In this document: positions 14,071 through 28,400 of the stretch, piece after piece
How positions within the stretch are numbered: the stretch's first letter is position 1
How the letters are laid out: each line of letters starts with the position of its first letter
NCBI GenBank assembly: GCA_020746105.1
Contig: CM036618.1
Coordinates: 125,912,191 to 125,976,190, forward strand
Direction: 5' to 3'
Length of the DNA stretch: 64,000 nucleotides
Origin: Trogon surrucura
Lineage: Eukaryota; Chordata; Aves; Trogoniformes; Trogonidae
Program-made: the position numbers and the translations under genes
Notes under the pieces: model-generated
Told to the model about the DNA's origin: nothing
Seen by the model: the letters and a program-made list of their open reading frames with translations, nothing else
Database searches by the model: none

Positions 14071-16318
14071 CTGCTGTTCTTTAGTGCAAATGTTATTTAG
14101 CCATTTGGTGGAATATCATACAAATTTCTTTCACTCTCCATCTTAAGAAGTACCATATAGTGTACAAAGAAATAAGTAAAATATTTATAAATCATCATAG
14201 ATTTAACACTACCCAACAGGGAATCCATATTTCATTTGATGCAGCTTAGAGTTTGCCTCACACTTATTAAATATGAATACAAATAAATGTTCTTTATTCT
14301 GTTAGATAACAGCCTCTCTAGAGATAATCTTCATCAACCAAGGCACAGTTTACCATACCTGACACCTCAGTAAACAAAGAAATTTTGTGGCTGTTCAAAC
14401 CCAAGATCGTGCGTTTGCTGTAAGGAAGGCAGAAGCCAGCCTGAACCTGCTCCCATCAGCCCATAGCACCCCACACCAACCCCAGCAGACCCAAGTCTGG
14501 CACTGGCTTACAAAACAAAGCAAAAATCCATCCAAGTTTGCCAGCATGTAACACCAACTCACGGAGAATTCAAACTAGCCAAAAGAAAACTTTTCTTTCA
14601 CGACAGAACCTCTTGGACCTCTGAAAATCAACTCCACAAGGTGGCAGAGGTCAGCAGCTAATAGCAACAAGAAGTCCTTTTATCTAGTAGCAGCATCATA
14701 TGTGGACCAAGGCTGGTGCCCTATGGCACGGTGCCTCTCCCCTGGATATAAATAATTCCTGTATTTAACACCTGGCCTCATAGCCTAGGGTTCAGCCATC
14801 CAGAGAGGCTGCCAAAAGGATCGAAAAGGCACATGAGGGAATTGGGGGGCAGTGAGGTGCAGAGCAGGGTACATTGTTGCGCTGTTTGTTTGCCTGGCTG
14901 CTGTGAATCTGTGCATTGGCCTCAGGTCCCACAGGCACCTCCAGTCAACATCTTTTTTGCCTGCTGGGCAAAAGTCAGGCCATAGGAGGTACAGTACAAA
15001 AAAGGATTAAAGCCTAGAGCCAGGCAACTGCCACCTGTCTGCACTGGTGGCATTTCTCATGCTGGAAATTTGCAACAGGAGCATGTACAACCAGGTTTTA
15101 CGGAGCTTTCTCTGAAGGCCCAAGTATGGCTGGTTCTGGATGGATCCACCAGCTCGGGATCTGAGGAGGAGAAGCAAGTGGGAAGCATGCTGGAGTGGCT
15201 GCCATTAGGATCACAGTCCCTTCTTCCCACAGAGACTCAGAAATCAGCCTGGCCTTTAGGCCACACGTTTGCTAGGAAGAGACATCCCAGGTGCAAGTGA
15301 CACTGCTTGCTATGCACATTATTCAATGGTCAACACAGAAGGTAGTTGTCCAAACTCAAGCACTCCCTGCCCAGCACCCTCCTAACAGAAGGGCATTCAG
15401 ATTGGGGTAAAACAAGGCAATTCCTGTGTCTCCCCTCATGTAATGACATAATTCACATGCAAAATTCACCTGTAAAAATAGGAAGGAAATGGAAAATGCT
15501 GACAGAAATATGGAGCACGGGCATAGCAGATTCACTATTTGTGGGGGGAAAAAAACACTGTATGTTATTTTTCTTTTCTGCCTCTTAAAAATGTCAAGAC
15601 CTTTTTTTCCCAAAGTACTCTCCAATAGCTTTTTTGTTTCAAAAAACCAAAAATTTCCACAGACAATGTAGCAGAAGGCTCACCACTGTCTCACCAGAAG
15701 AACTGATTGCATATGTAATTAGTATTTATTCCCTTCTTTAGTGACTGCAAGTTGGCTTTCTTACAAGCCTCATGCCATATCAACGCTTTGCTGAAACCCA
15801 CAATCAACTACGAGTTATGAATCTATGAGCAATCAGGCTTCGCTATCTCCCAGCTCAGGTAACAACTCCTCATTTAGTTGCCTTTGCAAAGCTGAGCTGA
15901 GCCCAGTGCAGCTGAAGCTGTCTTTTGAATGTCCCAAAGCTTCACGGATCTGCCATCCTGACAGCCCGGCACATTGTTCCCACTGTGATGCTCAGCAGCG
16001 CAGTTGCTACCATAGGCTGTCAGCATGAGGGAAAAAGTCAAAAACTCAGCAGATTTTTAAGAGGCATATATTTGGCTCAAAAATATTGTTTCATTAATGG
16101 ACTTAGTTTTGCATATCTGTGTGTCTAATGCATCCAACCTTTTGCTTTGAACAGTGAGAAAATAAAGATCATAATATCCCACGCTTTTAAAATGCACTAA
16201 AAAAAAATGCGTAGTGTCAAAACTCTACTCTTGAGAAAGGTTTATTTTCACAGTCTGTCACTATAATCAGATCAGTGTCTCTGTCTTGCTGCACTATCCC
16301 TACATTTTGCCTTGACAG

Positions 16319-16474
16319 TAACAGTAATCATAATAACAACGCAAGTCAGAAAGCCATCAAAGACAACTCAGCGGTACAGCACAGTCCGTCCCCAGCGTAT
16401 GGCTGTGCCCATCTGCTGCAACTTCACAGACTTCCCTGGGAACTCTCTGCAGAGCGGCACTTTGTGCTACCGAG
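16319..16474 (+). other. Candidate exon with consensus-like splice borders
   Basis: A strong pyrimidine-rich acceptor (TACATTTTGCCTTGACAG) ends at 16,318 and a GT donor (CGAG/GTACAC) follows 16,474. Between them, 156 bp have two open frames. One reads through asparagine/serine-rich residues such as NSNHNNNASQKAIKDNS; the other has cysteine- and threonine-rich residues. Neither resembles a family I know, and the donor is only moderate. It could be an exon of an unannotated transcript, a non-coding RNA exon, or chance. Confidence 0.2.
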
Positions 16475-19400
16475 GTACACAGATGCATTTTAAAAACCTG
16501 AGCCTCATACAGAAGCCCAAAGTCCCCGGCTTTTGTGGGCTTAGACCCCTCAAGTTACCTTAATGTACTTTCCGGCCTTGAAAACGCGTGGGAACCTGAG
16601 GATGTGGTGCAACTGGTTTGATCTCTTTCACGGTGGCCTGTGCCCAGTCTATTCACATTCTCCTTGGAATATATTTGCATTCAGTGGTTGCTAACATGAT
16701 GGTTGCTGCCAGGCCTGAAGTACCACAACACAAGAAGACCAGCACAAATAAAGCCAACGCACTGGTTGGCGTTACCATCAATGGCACTTCAGCAAGGATT
16801 GCAAGGGAAGGCAACAAAAGAGAACAGGGCACTGATTGCAGCTAAGGCACAAGCGTGTATTGAAACAGGCCCCACAGTTACAGCCAAAAGCTTTGCCAGG
16901 ACGAAAAGGAGGCGAGAAGGAAGAGAGAAGACACTTCTTTGTTAAGAATTTGCTTTTACTTATGGGAGACTCTTAAAAGAGCAATTTCTGTACACTTCCC
17001 TCATACATTGATTATCTTCTGCCTCCCAGGACAGCCAAGGCATCCAACAACCACTCATATACCCTGGGGCAGCTCTGGCATGTGAGTCAAGAGCAGCCTG
17101 TAAATCTAGTTTCTTGTTTCCATGAGGACTTTCTGAGAGAACAAAAACCCTCATCCACTTGGTTTTCTTATAAACCCTCTACCATTATAGTAGCTGCTGG
17201 CATCTAACCATCCTCACAGCATGCCTCCGAGAGGTGAAATTTCTGTGGACAATCTGGAGTCAAGTCAGGAGTACATCCCAGAGAAAGAAGGAATTCCCCC
17301 AGGACATGATCACCCTGCCTGCCAGCTGCAGGAGTCCAAGTATTTCAGCCAGGTCTGTCCTTATTTTTCAAAGCCCAACAGAAGAATTAGAACTATCGTT
17401 CACACTTTATCACTGGTTTTTAGTGCTCTGTGAGACACACCTTCCTCTAGAAAGTACCTTCTTTTAACAAATGCCATTCTTCAGTGGGCCCTCCCTCCAA
17501 TTCATCATCTTCACCACCACTTGTGGGTTTAGGAAACTCATGCCACCCTTCAAACAATCCTTTTGCCACCTGATGCTAAGAGTCTAAATCAATATTCCTC
17601 TCAGCCTGTTATGCAACTCTCATTTTTATTTTTTCAAGTGTAGACCTCCAGAAAAGATTTTAGCTTAATGTCAGAGGGGCTTGAACATTTCTCTAGCCTG
17701 AAGCTGGCTGATTTCCAGTGGTAGCTGGAGGACGCCAGGGAGAAGATCAACTATCCCTGCACTGAAATGAAGCTAACAGAGGCAGAGGTGTAACTCTCAT
17801 TTAATCCAGTTTCCTTTCATCAGGGGTATTCAGGATTCATCTTCAAGCATTTATGCTCTTTTATTTAATCTTCCCTTATCTCCCAAGTGGTCCTAGAGTA
17901 GCTTCTTTGAATTAATAGGGCTCACTGCTAATAAGCTCGGGAACAGCTCTGGAGCATGCTGTTTTGGAAAGACCATGCAAGACACTCCTCAGCTCTCTCC
18001 CAAAGCACCTGATGCAACCACTTCCCTTCACTATGCAATATCCACAGATTCGTCTCCCACTCACTTGGCAATCGTGCTCAGATAATCACATGAAGGCAGA
18101 GGACAAACCACCTTTAAGAGGGTGCAAGTCAAGGGACACTGGTCCCACAGCTGGCCACTGCACTGGATGGGTGCAGTTACTGCAGAGTTACTGGAGATCC
18201 CTGGGCAATGCTTCTACTTGCTTGGGGGGTGGAGCTGGGACTGTTAGGGTTTTTTAGCTTGATGCTTTAGCTGGGCTGCAATGTTTCTCTGCACTCACCC
18301 TGAGGTTCTGAAGAAGATTTCCTGGAGAAAATGCTCTAGTCAAACCAGCAAATCTCTTGCGCTGGTTTCTTGCCTCTATTATTACAAGCTGCCTCTCTTA
18401 CAGCTTGAGCAGGAAATCCTTTCGGTATTACTAAAACAATAAAGAGTTGGAAGAGAATGATGAGAAAGGACAACACAGATTTTTGCAAGAAAGGAGGAGG
18501 GCTGTACTGTCCTGCAGTGCAGTGAGACACAGCCAAGTGACAGAAGAGCCAAAAAGGGACATTTCAAGTATGTGCTCCTCACGCACTCAGCCCAGGCCAT
18601 CAGCTGGGTTTTATCCCAGTCCTTTTCCGATCGACCTTATCGTGGTTTTGGAAGTACCTCGGTAGTGTACGAAGACTAGAGCCGGGTCTGAAACTCTTCC
18701 TTTGCTCAGAGAGGGAATAAATTCATTTAGCAAATTAATGCAGTTATGTTGGGGAGGGTCCAAGACCCTTCCCCAGTGAGTCACCATTGTACCCTCCACC
18801 AATGCAACTGACTGAAAAAAATCATAGATCACAAACAATCACAATATATACCCCAAGACCACTTAGGCAGCTGCAGAAATAGCAAGGACATGATGTCAGG
18901 AGGGTGTTAGTATAACTACACTCACAGCCAGGCTGCCTTCAGCAGCTGCTCAGAGTGCATCATGGATAACTGGAATGGAGTCCTACCTGCAAGCAGTAAA
19001 ATATATTTATTCTTGGTTTATGTTTCTACAAAACCTAGCACAAGAGCAGTGTGTTTCATGGTGAGGGCTACAGTGTACTTTAAAATAGATTTAAGTCTCA
19101 CTACCTACAAATCAAAGGCACACCAAAGGTGCGCAGAGATGAGATCCCCAAGCAATGTGGCCTTGTGCTCTTAGAGAGCCTTTCTGTTCCCCAGAATGTG
19201 AATGATAGAGACATCACATAACACGGAAAGGAATGAAAAAATCCCTTCACACCACAAAAAAAAACTTCCAGTGACTTAAGGCTCAAGAGATAAGAATACA
19301 GAAGATAAGTGAAGGCAAACACCGCAATAGCGTTTCCAAGTGTCAGATGCTATACCCAGGCTAAAGAAGCGAATCTATTACTCTTCTCTATTATTCTCTC

Positions 19401-22400
19401 CAAGCATGAAAAAATGAACAATATCTCAAGACAGTTCATAGTGCTTAAGAGACAGATGGGAGAGATGTTTTGCCATTTTTTTTTGGTTGAACATTTCTCA
19501 GCAAAATCACTATTTTACCAATAATTCACTTTTTTTCCTAGCATTTGTGTTTTGACCTAATACAGAAAAAGGACTTGTAGAAAACATGAGAACACAGAGT
19601 CCTTTCAGAAGTAATCATGCATCATTTGACTGGGCATTGTATCTCTGCAAAGATTGCAGTAATACTAAAAATGAACACACCCAACACTTTCTTCAGTGCT
19701 TTCCAAATATATTCCTATACATATTCATGCTACATGAATATCCCATTTAAGATAAGGTATAACTGTTTTAATAAGTAAAGGTGCTAGGGGGTTGTGAAGG
19801 ATGTCTGAATCCACCACTAACTTGAGTCACCCAAAAATCAGGGCTGTTCACAAGCCTGTCCAACAGGAAAAGAACTGAAATAGCCACTTCAGAAATAGCC
19901 TCTTCATTTCTACACAAAAGCAATAAATAAGTCATGTGGTAGCAATCCATAGGCTAGAACAGAACACTATGTAAACATGCAAAAAAATACAATTTATCTA
20001 AACTAAACCTTCTCCATAAACATGTTATACTCCATGTCACACTGATATTCTTAAGCAGAAATGGAAACAGTTGACTAACTCCAGATTTTGAATGGCTTTA
20101 AGGGAGGCTTCTCAGCCAAATTCCAAGGAAGAGGACTGAACAAAATGCCAGATAAAGCAATGAAAAATTCTCATTACACTGAAAGGTCTTTAGATGCGGC
20201 CCATCTACCGTGCTCTCCTGGCAGAGCTATTCATATTTACACCAGTCAAAATACCCACAGTTTGGAAAGCGGCCTTTTTGTGCCTGTCATAGAGTTGCCT
20301 TACCCCAGATACGCTCCAGAAATACCCCATAATGACCACCATGTGTGCCCCTGAAATTGCATTCATTTACGCAAATTATGCCACCAATAGGGCACCTGAG
20401 TCCAGAACAACGCCCTTTATCAGCTCTTTATCTGCTCAGTGAAGCAATTCACTCTCCAGCAAGTACATTATCACCTACATTTCCACAAGCACTCCTGGGC
20501 ATCTTGAGTAGAAACCACTGTCATTCTGTAATTCATTCATCTACAGTACAGTTGATAAACTGGTTGTTTATTTCACAAGTATTCAAAACACAAGCACCTA
20601 ACATTTACTAATGAGTATATAACAGCCAATGAAAAATCAGCCCTACTATCTTCACACAAAAACCCTGAAAGTTGGCTCCTTTGGCTGTTCCCATAATTTC
20701 TGATGACCTGATTTTACTACCAAGCAGTTGAAATCATCATCCTCACTGGTATTTATCTCCAAAGTGAAGCCACCAGATCAGCCCACAGCCAGGTCATACA
20801 CTTGGGACTGTACCTGGGACAGGAGCAAAGGCTAGCCTCACACTACTAAGTACAAGTAAGGTCCTGAGCTTTGGAAAATGAGATTTTCAAATGCGATTGA
20901 GATACTTCCAAGTGAGAGACAACAGTGAACCAGGGCCAAAAATACATTATAATACCAAAATAGGAATTCAAGCAGAGGGTTATCAAGAACTTCATTTTCA
21001 AGCTACAAAATAGAATTTATTCCACAAGCTAATTGCTAGTTATGGCCAAATCAAACACTGAAGAGATGGTGGGAAGGGAGATGGAGAAACAAAACATTTT
21101 GGTTTTATGACATTTTACCCTCATTTTTTGTTAGGTTTCAAAATGTTGGTGAAAATGTCTATATATTTAAGTGTGGGAGTAGACCAATATAAGTCAGTCT
21201 CATGTAGTGTTAAGCACATATATGAAGGTTCACTTTATTTAGGAACAATCTAATTGTCCCTTTTTCAACCCAACAATAAGGAAAATGTCTTCTGAGAAGA
21301 TGTAATGTTCACCACTAGAAAGCATAATATATCTCTTTTTCTTCCCTTTTCCCTAAAGAGATTAAATGCAATTATTGCCTGAACTTGTCCCACTTCTCTA
21401 TTGAACTGTTACAGGAGACAAATAACATTTTCACTAGACTTAATTAAAATTCACGTTAATAAGCTGAAGTGTAGTGAACTAAATATAGCAAATATTTTAC
21501 CATAAAACATATATTTTCCTATATTGGCTATATTACGAACTCACTATATATTTTTTATATTCAATATAAACAAGAATACGTGGCTATTAAATACAGATGT
21601 TAAGCACATATATAATATACATATTACATATATGTTTAAATGTAAGGAAATTGAACATCAATACTTTCTGGGTTACATTGTGTTCCCTGACAGTAGGTAA
21701 AAAATGATTTACTGATGTATCACATGGCCAAAACCATGCAGCAAGGCTCTGAGCTTGCTGAAGTCCCTGGCTATCACTGGTCACCCAGTGCAGTCTGTGC
21801 AGTGCTCTGCCCAACCACTGATTATTCCTGCAGCACTTGAAAGAGAATTAAGTCAGGTTTACTTGAACTCCTGAAATGTATGGCTGTATGGAAGTACCAC
21901 AAATGATTAAAAATCAAATTACTCCTAAAAAGTACAGCAAATTATCCTTGCTGAGTGACATACCTGGTTTGATTGGGACACAAGCACAGAATCACTCCCT
22001 TCTCACAATCTGGCCCAGTTTTCACCAGGTGTATAACAAACATATTGTCAGCTGGCAAACCCTGCCTGGGTTGCAAACATGCTTGCTTCTGAAGTCAGTA
22101 CCTCGTGCAGACGCCATCTGCTCTGCAGCAAGGAGTAAGCAGCACATTAAATAGGTGTGGGATAACCAGCCAAGCTCCTTCCCCCCATGCCTATTAGCTG
22201 CAGCTTGAACTTCTAGAAGCAATATTGTCCCTGGCTTTAAAACCTGATTTTTGGAGTTGGCATGGTGTCAGAAGGAGCAATTACTCCTTGCTCTGGTTTG
22301 TCCTCCTTGTGTTTTCTCCAGGTTCACCCTTTCCACAATATGAAGATTCAGTTTCCCTCAAGTAAAGGGAAAAAAAAAGATACAAAACTTCATTTGCAGC

Positions 22401-25400
22401 ATACATCTGTTTTCCTGGACAAGCACAATCCACAGGAAGCCAGGTCTGGTTGAGACCTTGGTCCGATTAAACAGTGCAGGAAAACACGGATTACACGGCC
22501 TTTTTACCATGTTGTTGATTTGGCGTCACTATCCATCAAGTTTTTAAAGCTCATTCCAACCTTCGTCCCACCACACAGACCAGTAAAACAAGCTAAAGCA
22601 AACACAGCCCTGTGGTATCCTGGTTTGCGGGAATACATTTGAGGTATATATTACAAGTGATGACAGAGGTGTATCATCAAGAACATCTATATTGTTTTAT
22701 TGGACATAAAGGAGAAAATGTGCTGTAATAAATTGTAAGTTACACCTTTTAGCATCTACACGGTCACTTTAGAAATATAAGACCTCACCTTTAAAAAGCG
22801 AAACCAGCTATAAGTCATATTTATTTCACTCTTCCACTGCCCCATCAAAGATTTTCTCTCCATGTACAATGCTTTTCCTAAAAAGAAAGAAGCTATCAAG
22901 ACTGTAAGAAATTTTGCCCTGAAGAAAAACGCACCACCATTTCTTTATGTCCTAAGACACATTTCAACCCAGACTGGGTTGCAGCAATTACATTTATGCA
23001 GACTAAGTTTCATGAGATTTCAGGAAGACAGGGAAAAAAAAATATTTTCGAAGAGAGATGCTAAAGCTCCAGAAAGGATTCTGGAAGCTAAATATTCCAG
23101 GAAGGACTCAATGAGCCAACCCACACTGTAGGCTCATCTCTGTGAGGCTGAAGCACCCTCAAGGCTAAGCTTATCTGTTTCAGCCCTTCCAAAAGCATAA
23201 TTTCATGGTTACAGAGTGCAAACGTGTAATAGCTTATTCATAATGCCTGAGCATGTTGCACTCTGGTTCAACATTGCGGTTATCTTGCCATTTCTACGCT
23301 TACGTTTTTGGTTCTCCAGGCAGAGGAAAACCCGAGTCACAGACGTCTTGAACAAGCAAAGCCACATCTCTCTCAGACCATCCCCAGCACTTTTCATTTC
23401 TGCAACAGCCCATTTTATTGCTGATTGGGCCAAAAGTGCCTTACTTGCGACTCAGAGTACCCCCACTTGTCTACGGAGTTTATACACATATTTTTATTAC
23501 TGCAAAGCCCAACAAAAGCAAGAGTACAGATTCTTTACTCTTCCTTTTTTTTTCATGAAAGCAGAACAACTTTGCAGCTCCTTCACCTCAAATGATGCAA
23601 CTAATGTTTCTCCTGCTTCACCCACTTTAATTCCCACAGAAGTTTATTGTGGCGTGTATCCCAGGTTCATTCCTGTGAGCCTGCAAACTCCTGTGAAATG
23701 CTGAGTTGTACCTATGGCTTCTGACTTTGAATTACTCCAGGGTCATGTACACCTTTATAGGGGAGTTATAGCTTTTTAGGACCCCAGCCCTTTCAGTCTA
23801 GTTTTGCCTTGGGTAATGGAAATTGCCAAAGAGAATATGGGCTTATGCAGCACTTTATGCTTCCTTTACCGATCAATATACTATAAAATACATGCTGAAA
23901 GCCAAAGTTTACAACAAGTTACACTCACACAACCTCAGTCAGCCTCACAGCATCAAAGCAGAGGCTTTTCAGCAGTACTTCAGCTTCCTTTGTGCCTTTT
24001 GCCTGCAGTTGGTTCCTGTCATGCCCTCGGCTGGAGGACAAAGCTAAGTCATTGCAGAGGGCTGCAAACGAGCGGTTGATTACGGTGCACAATTAAGAGG
24101 CGGGTGCCTGCAGATTGGTGCATTGGGTAACCTTCCATGGGCAAAAAGTCCAAGAAAGTGAACAAGTCGGGAAGTTGGATTCCAGTCACCAGGGAAATTC
24201 ACTCCAAGAAGATTCTTGGCTTTTGGGGAATGCATTTAGATTTAATTAAAAATGGGAAACCAGTACGTCAACAAGATGACAGCAAGCTAATCTACTGCAA
24301 GCATGTGAGCTTCAATCACCAGCACAACCCAGGGAAAAACAAAACAACAACCTTAGGAGCCTGGAAAGGTGATAAACTTTTCTACAAGGGTATAAGAATG
24401 TTCTTTAGCTGCAAGTGTGACTTGCATATATTCATTGTCTTTGAGACATCTGTCTCATAAGCACAGTCTTTATGCCACGAGTCTGACATGGCTTTCACAC
24501 TACATTCTCAGCACTTTTCTGCTGAATTTAATGATGTTCTAGTTTGGACAAGCAAGTGTTCACTTGAGTTTTCAGATCTATGCAATTTAGGCACGTCCTT
24601 CCATATTTTGGATTACTACCTGATACAGAAGTTTACCCGATTACAGCCCTATATGAGCAAATACAACCAAAGAGAATGAAAACAAAATGGTGAACACCAA
24701 CATAAACTCGAGTATATTTTCAGTCTACCTGAAAATACCACTCCTGGTTACAGCTGTTACCATGGCATAAAAACAGAGGCAGATGCTACAAACCTCACAG
24801 GTTAAGTTTTGTCTCTGTAAATAAAACCAGTGGTATTTTTATTCTGAACAACCTTTAGCAGTTTGATCCTGCCTCTGGGAATGATATTTCCCTTTCAGAA
24901 ACCAGCCTGAGAGACTGCTAAATGCTGAGGAAAACCATTGGAGAGAGCAGACCCTCTTGCATAAAGTCTCATTTTCTTCTGCAAATCTCTTTGCTCTTGG
25001 TGAGATCCAGTGTAACCTAACATTTTTTGCTCTATTTTTGCCAGGTTTTCATGTCAGTGTCTGACCTTTGCTATACTCACGTACATTCATGTAGACTACT
25101 CAGTGAAAAAAGTTATACACAAGTTCTATTCTTCCCTGTGTCTTCAAGGGGTGATTTTCCTGGGTTTGATAGAGCTTGTGACATTTGGACCATCTGTTGC
25201 CAGATGCTTAAAACCGCAGAGTAACCCACAAATCAGTCTAAAAGTGGTGGGTTTTCACAGTCTGACCAGAGAAAGAAAGACTGACACACTTAAAAATATT
25301 TCTGCTCAAACCTTCTTTTCTGTCTCAGAGGAATAAAGCATTTTTCAATGAGGTCACATTTCCTTTTTCACATTGCCTTTGCTGGAAAGGGAGCACTCTC

Positions 25401-28400
25401 TCAGGCTCCAGAGACAAAAGATTTAAAAAATCTTTCATGTCTAATTTCAGTTTAACTTCTGTTATGACGCCCTGTCTCTGGCTCTATACCAGGATTTCCT
25501 TTGCCTTCTAAAGCAAGGAGTAAACTCAAGTATTAAACAAAACCTTCTCTTTAGAAAGAAAACAATTGAACTTTTCATGTGTAAATGTATGCATTTGTTC
25601 CAGAAATTTAATCTATCATCTCTAAAATCTCTATCAAAGAATCACGCTAAATAAAACTGGGTTTTCCCCTCTTTTGTTGTCCTCACACTGAATAAATTCA
25701 AAACAAGAGACAGCTATGCACACACAATATAACACAGTTATAGCAACTGAAGAGTTAATACTGAAAAGCTGATTTTCTTTTAATTTTCTGGTCCCAAGTT
25801 CTTCTCTCATGCTTAAATATCTATATTGCACTATTATTTCAAAGAGACGAGAAAAGCATTTGCAAGCACCGACCTCTCTGTCGCAGGTAGGCAGGTCCTG
25901 TGTGAGCATGACATGCTGAGACACCCTCTGGCCCAAACCTTACAAAGACAGTTATAAAGTCAAACTTTAGATCTAATAACGAGAAAATAGGGACCCAAAA
26001 TAAAAATAGGAAGGTTTAGAATGAAAAGATAAGCTGAGGACACAGCGCGGCCTTGATCTATAGATGATCTCATGCCCTTTACACTGCTGGAAGCTCCGAA
26101 CAGAGCACAGCACACATACCTATACCCACCCCCATTTCATTTAATTTGGCTCCACTACTAGTATAGCTTTAGTACAGAGCAAAAAAATTGGGAGCATACT
26201 AAATCCAGCTGAGGTACCCCAAGGCGATGGAGACATCCCCTCACATACACTCAGATGCGAAAACTGAGCTCCTTCCAGCCATGCTGCAAGCACTCCAAGC
26301 CCATGGCAGAGATTTGGGCTTAAAAATCGCAGATCATAAAGGAACAGATCTGTTGGAGTGGCCAGTGAGATATGCAACCACTGCTAAGTCTGTTCAAAGA
26401 AGATTAAAAAAAAAAAATCATACCCTGCTAATTTGTTTTTTGTTCCTGCAGGTTACCAATATCGCCATTTGTATTCTGTAAAGAATCCTAACAACACTCC
26501 TGACATGCATTAAAAAAAAATCACCTTTTATATTACCTAGGACTGGAAGTATATAGAAAGAAGTTTAAAATGCAGAAGCAGATGACCAGCGACACTTGTC
26601 TTTTTTGGAGCGATGCTGCAAATTCTCCAAGAAATGTATTTCTTTCTAAGGTACAAGTGTTATTTTTAAATGAGATTAAAATCCCACCAGGCCTCAGCAG
26701 ACATACATATGGTCACAGACACAGAGACACATAATGTCAGGGGAAACTCCAGAAAGATTTCCAGTGTATTTTTTCCTCACAGTATTGTACGTAAAGCCCT
26801 CAGCCCATTATGTCAGCACTTGTAGAAGCATGGAATCCCATTCTCACACCCTTATCCATAACATGGTAAGTCAGATTTTAATGGGGTATTTAACTCATGG
26901 CAAAAACCCGATACCCCTAACAAACACATCTCCTTCCAAGGCAGAAATTGGGTGCTATTCCATAAATTACTTTATTCATTTAGATAATAAAGCTCCAGAG
27001 CCAAGCCCCCAGCACCACACAGCCCCAAAAGCAAGGGCAGTTCAGGTACTGAATACAGGGATATAGCATAAAAAAAAGTAGTAACTTGGCTGTGCAATTA
27101 TAAGCTACATCATTATGCATGTGCACGACAGAAGGAAAGGATAAACTGAGGTCACCCAGAGAACTTCAATGCTGGCGCTTCTTCACCTCCAAGTGTCTGA
27201 CTTTGCGGCTTTAATAACATTCTTGTCGTGAAGGGGTTTTGTTTAATTTATATATAGATTATGGGTTGCTGTCTATTGGCAGAAACATGCAGTACTGGCT
27301 GAAGGCAGTTTAAAGCAGCTCTGTTGAAAACACCTGCTGTAGCCAGAAGACCATTTCATTGCAGGTGTTACACTCTGAATGAAATAGGAACCTAATTTTG
27401 ATTTTGTGATATACCCTGGGATGACAGCATCATTTAATGTATCCATCAAAAGTTATCAATTTGATCATAATTGAATGGGGAACAGTGCATATGACCTTTC
27501 TTTTAAATTATTATCACATACTTTTAATGGGTTTCTCAAAAGTTTTTGTTATTAACACGAATATTACAGAAATTAAATCAGCCCATTAAGGGCAGTAATC
27601 ACAATGCTTAAAACAAAACTGATACTTGCGAATAACCTGCTAAGGTAATCCACTGAGGTATCACGAACTGTCTTTTCGCTAAAGAAAGACTAGATTGAGG
27701 CAAATACATTGACTGGTAGAGATAATGGTAACGGTATCAACAGAGTTAATAATTTGTCTTACTGGAAGTAACAGACATAGTGAATTCAATGGGACAGAAT
27801 TTAAGTGGGAATATGAAGTCACTTTCCAGCATGTCCTGTGGTTAATAGGCATAAGCTGATCTTCTGCATCTTCCTCACTCGGTTTGTTCACGATGGATAT
27901 TAGCTGTACAGTGCAGAGTATTGACCTGTTAGATATGCTGTGCCCCTGCAGCTATTATCATGTGAGATCCTGCAGCCATGTATTATTGTTAATGTCAGAT
28001 GTGCAGGCAAGGTTAGTGAGCAACAAAGGGAACAAATTCCTAAGCCATTGCTAGCCTCGATGTTAACTGAGCATTTTTTAACATGTGCCCTTTTTATTCT
28101 TATTTCTAAATCAGGAGTGAATAAACTGTTCGATTACTCAGGAGAAAGTTAAAAACCTCAGTCACACCTAACACTGTTAGTTTGATATTAATCTTTCTTT
28201 AGTGCTCCCACCCACTAGGATCAGTGCTCCAATGAGTCTCCTAGCATCTGCTGTGTATATATCACATTTTTCTCACTGGAGAAAAAAACCACAGTAGTGA
28301 GACCGCAAGATATCTACTTCTCCATGGAACAGGTGCAATACACACAGCAGTGATGAATACCTCCCCAACAATCTCCGCTTGAAGCACATCTCAGACCCAG

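Noticed and set aside
23216-23704. 162-codon plus-strand frame
   Set aside because: No domain, promoter or splice context; sequence composition is not coding-like.
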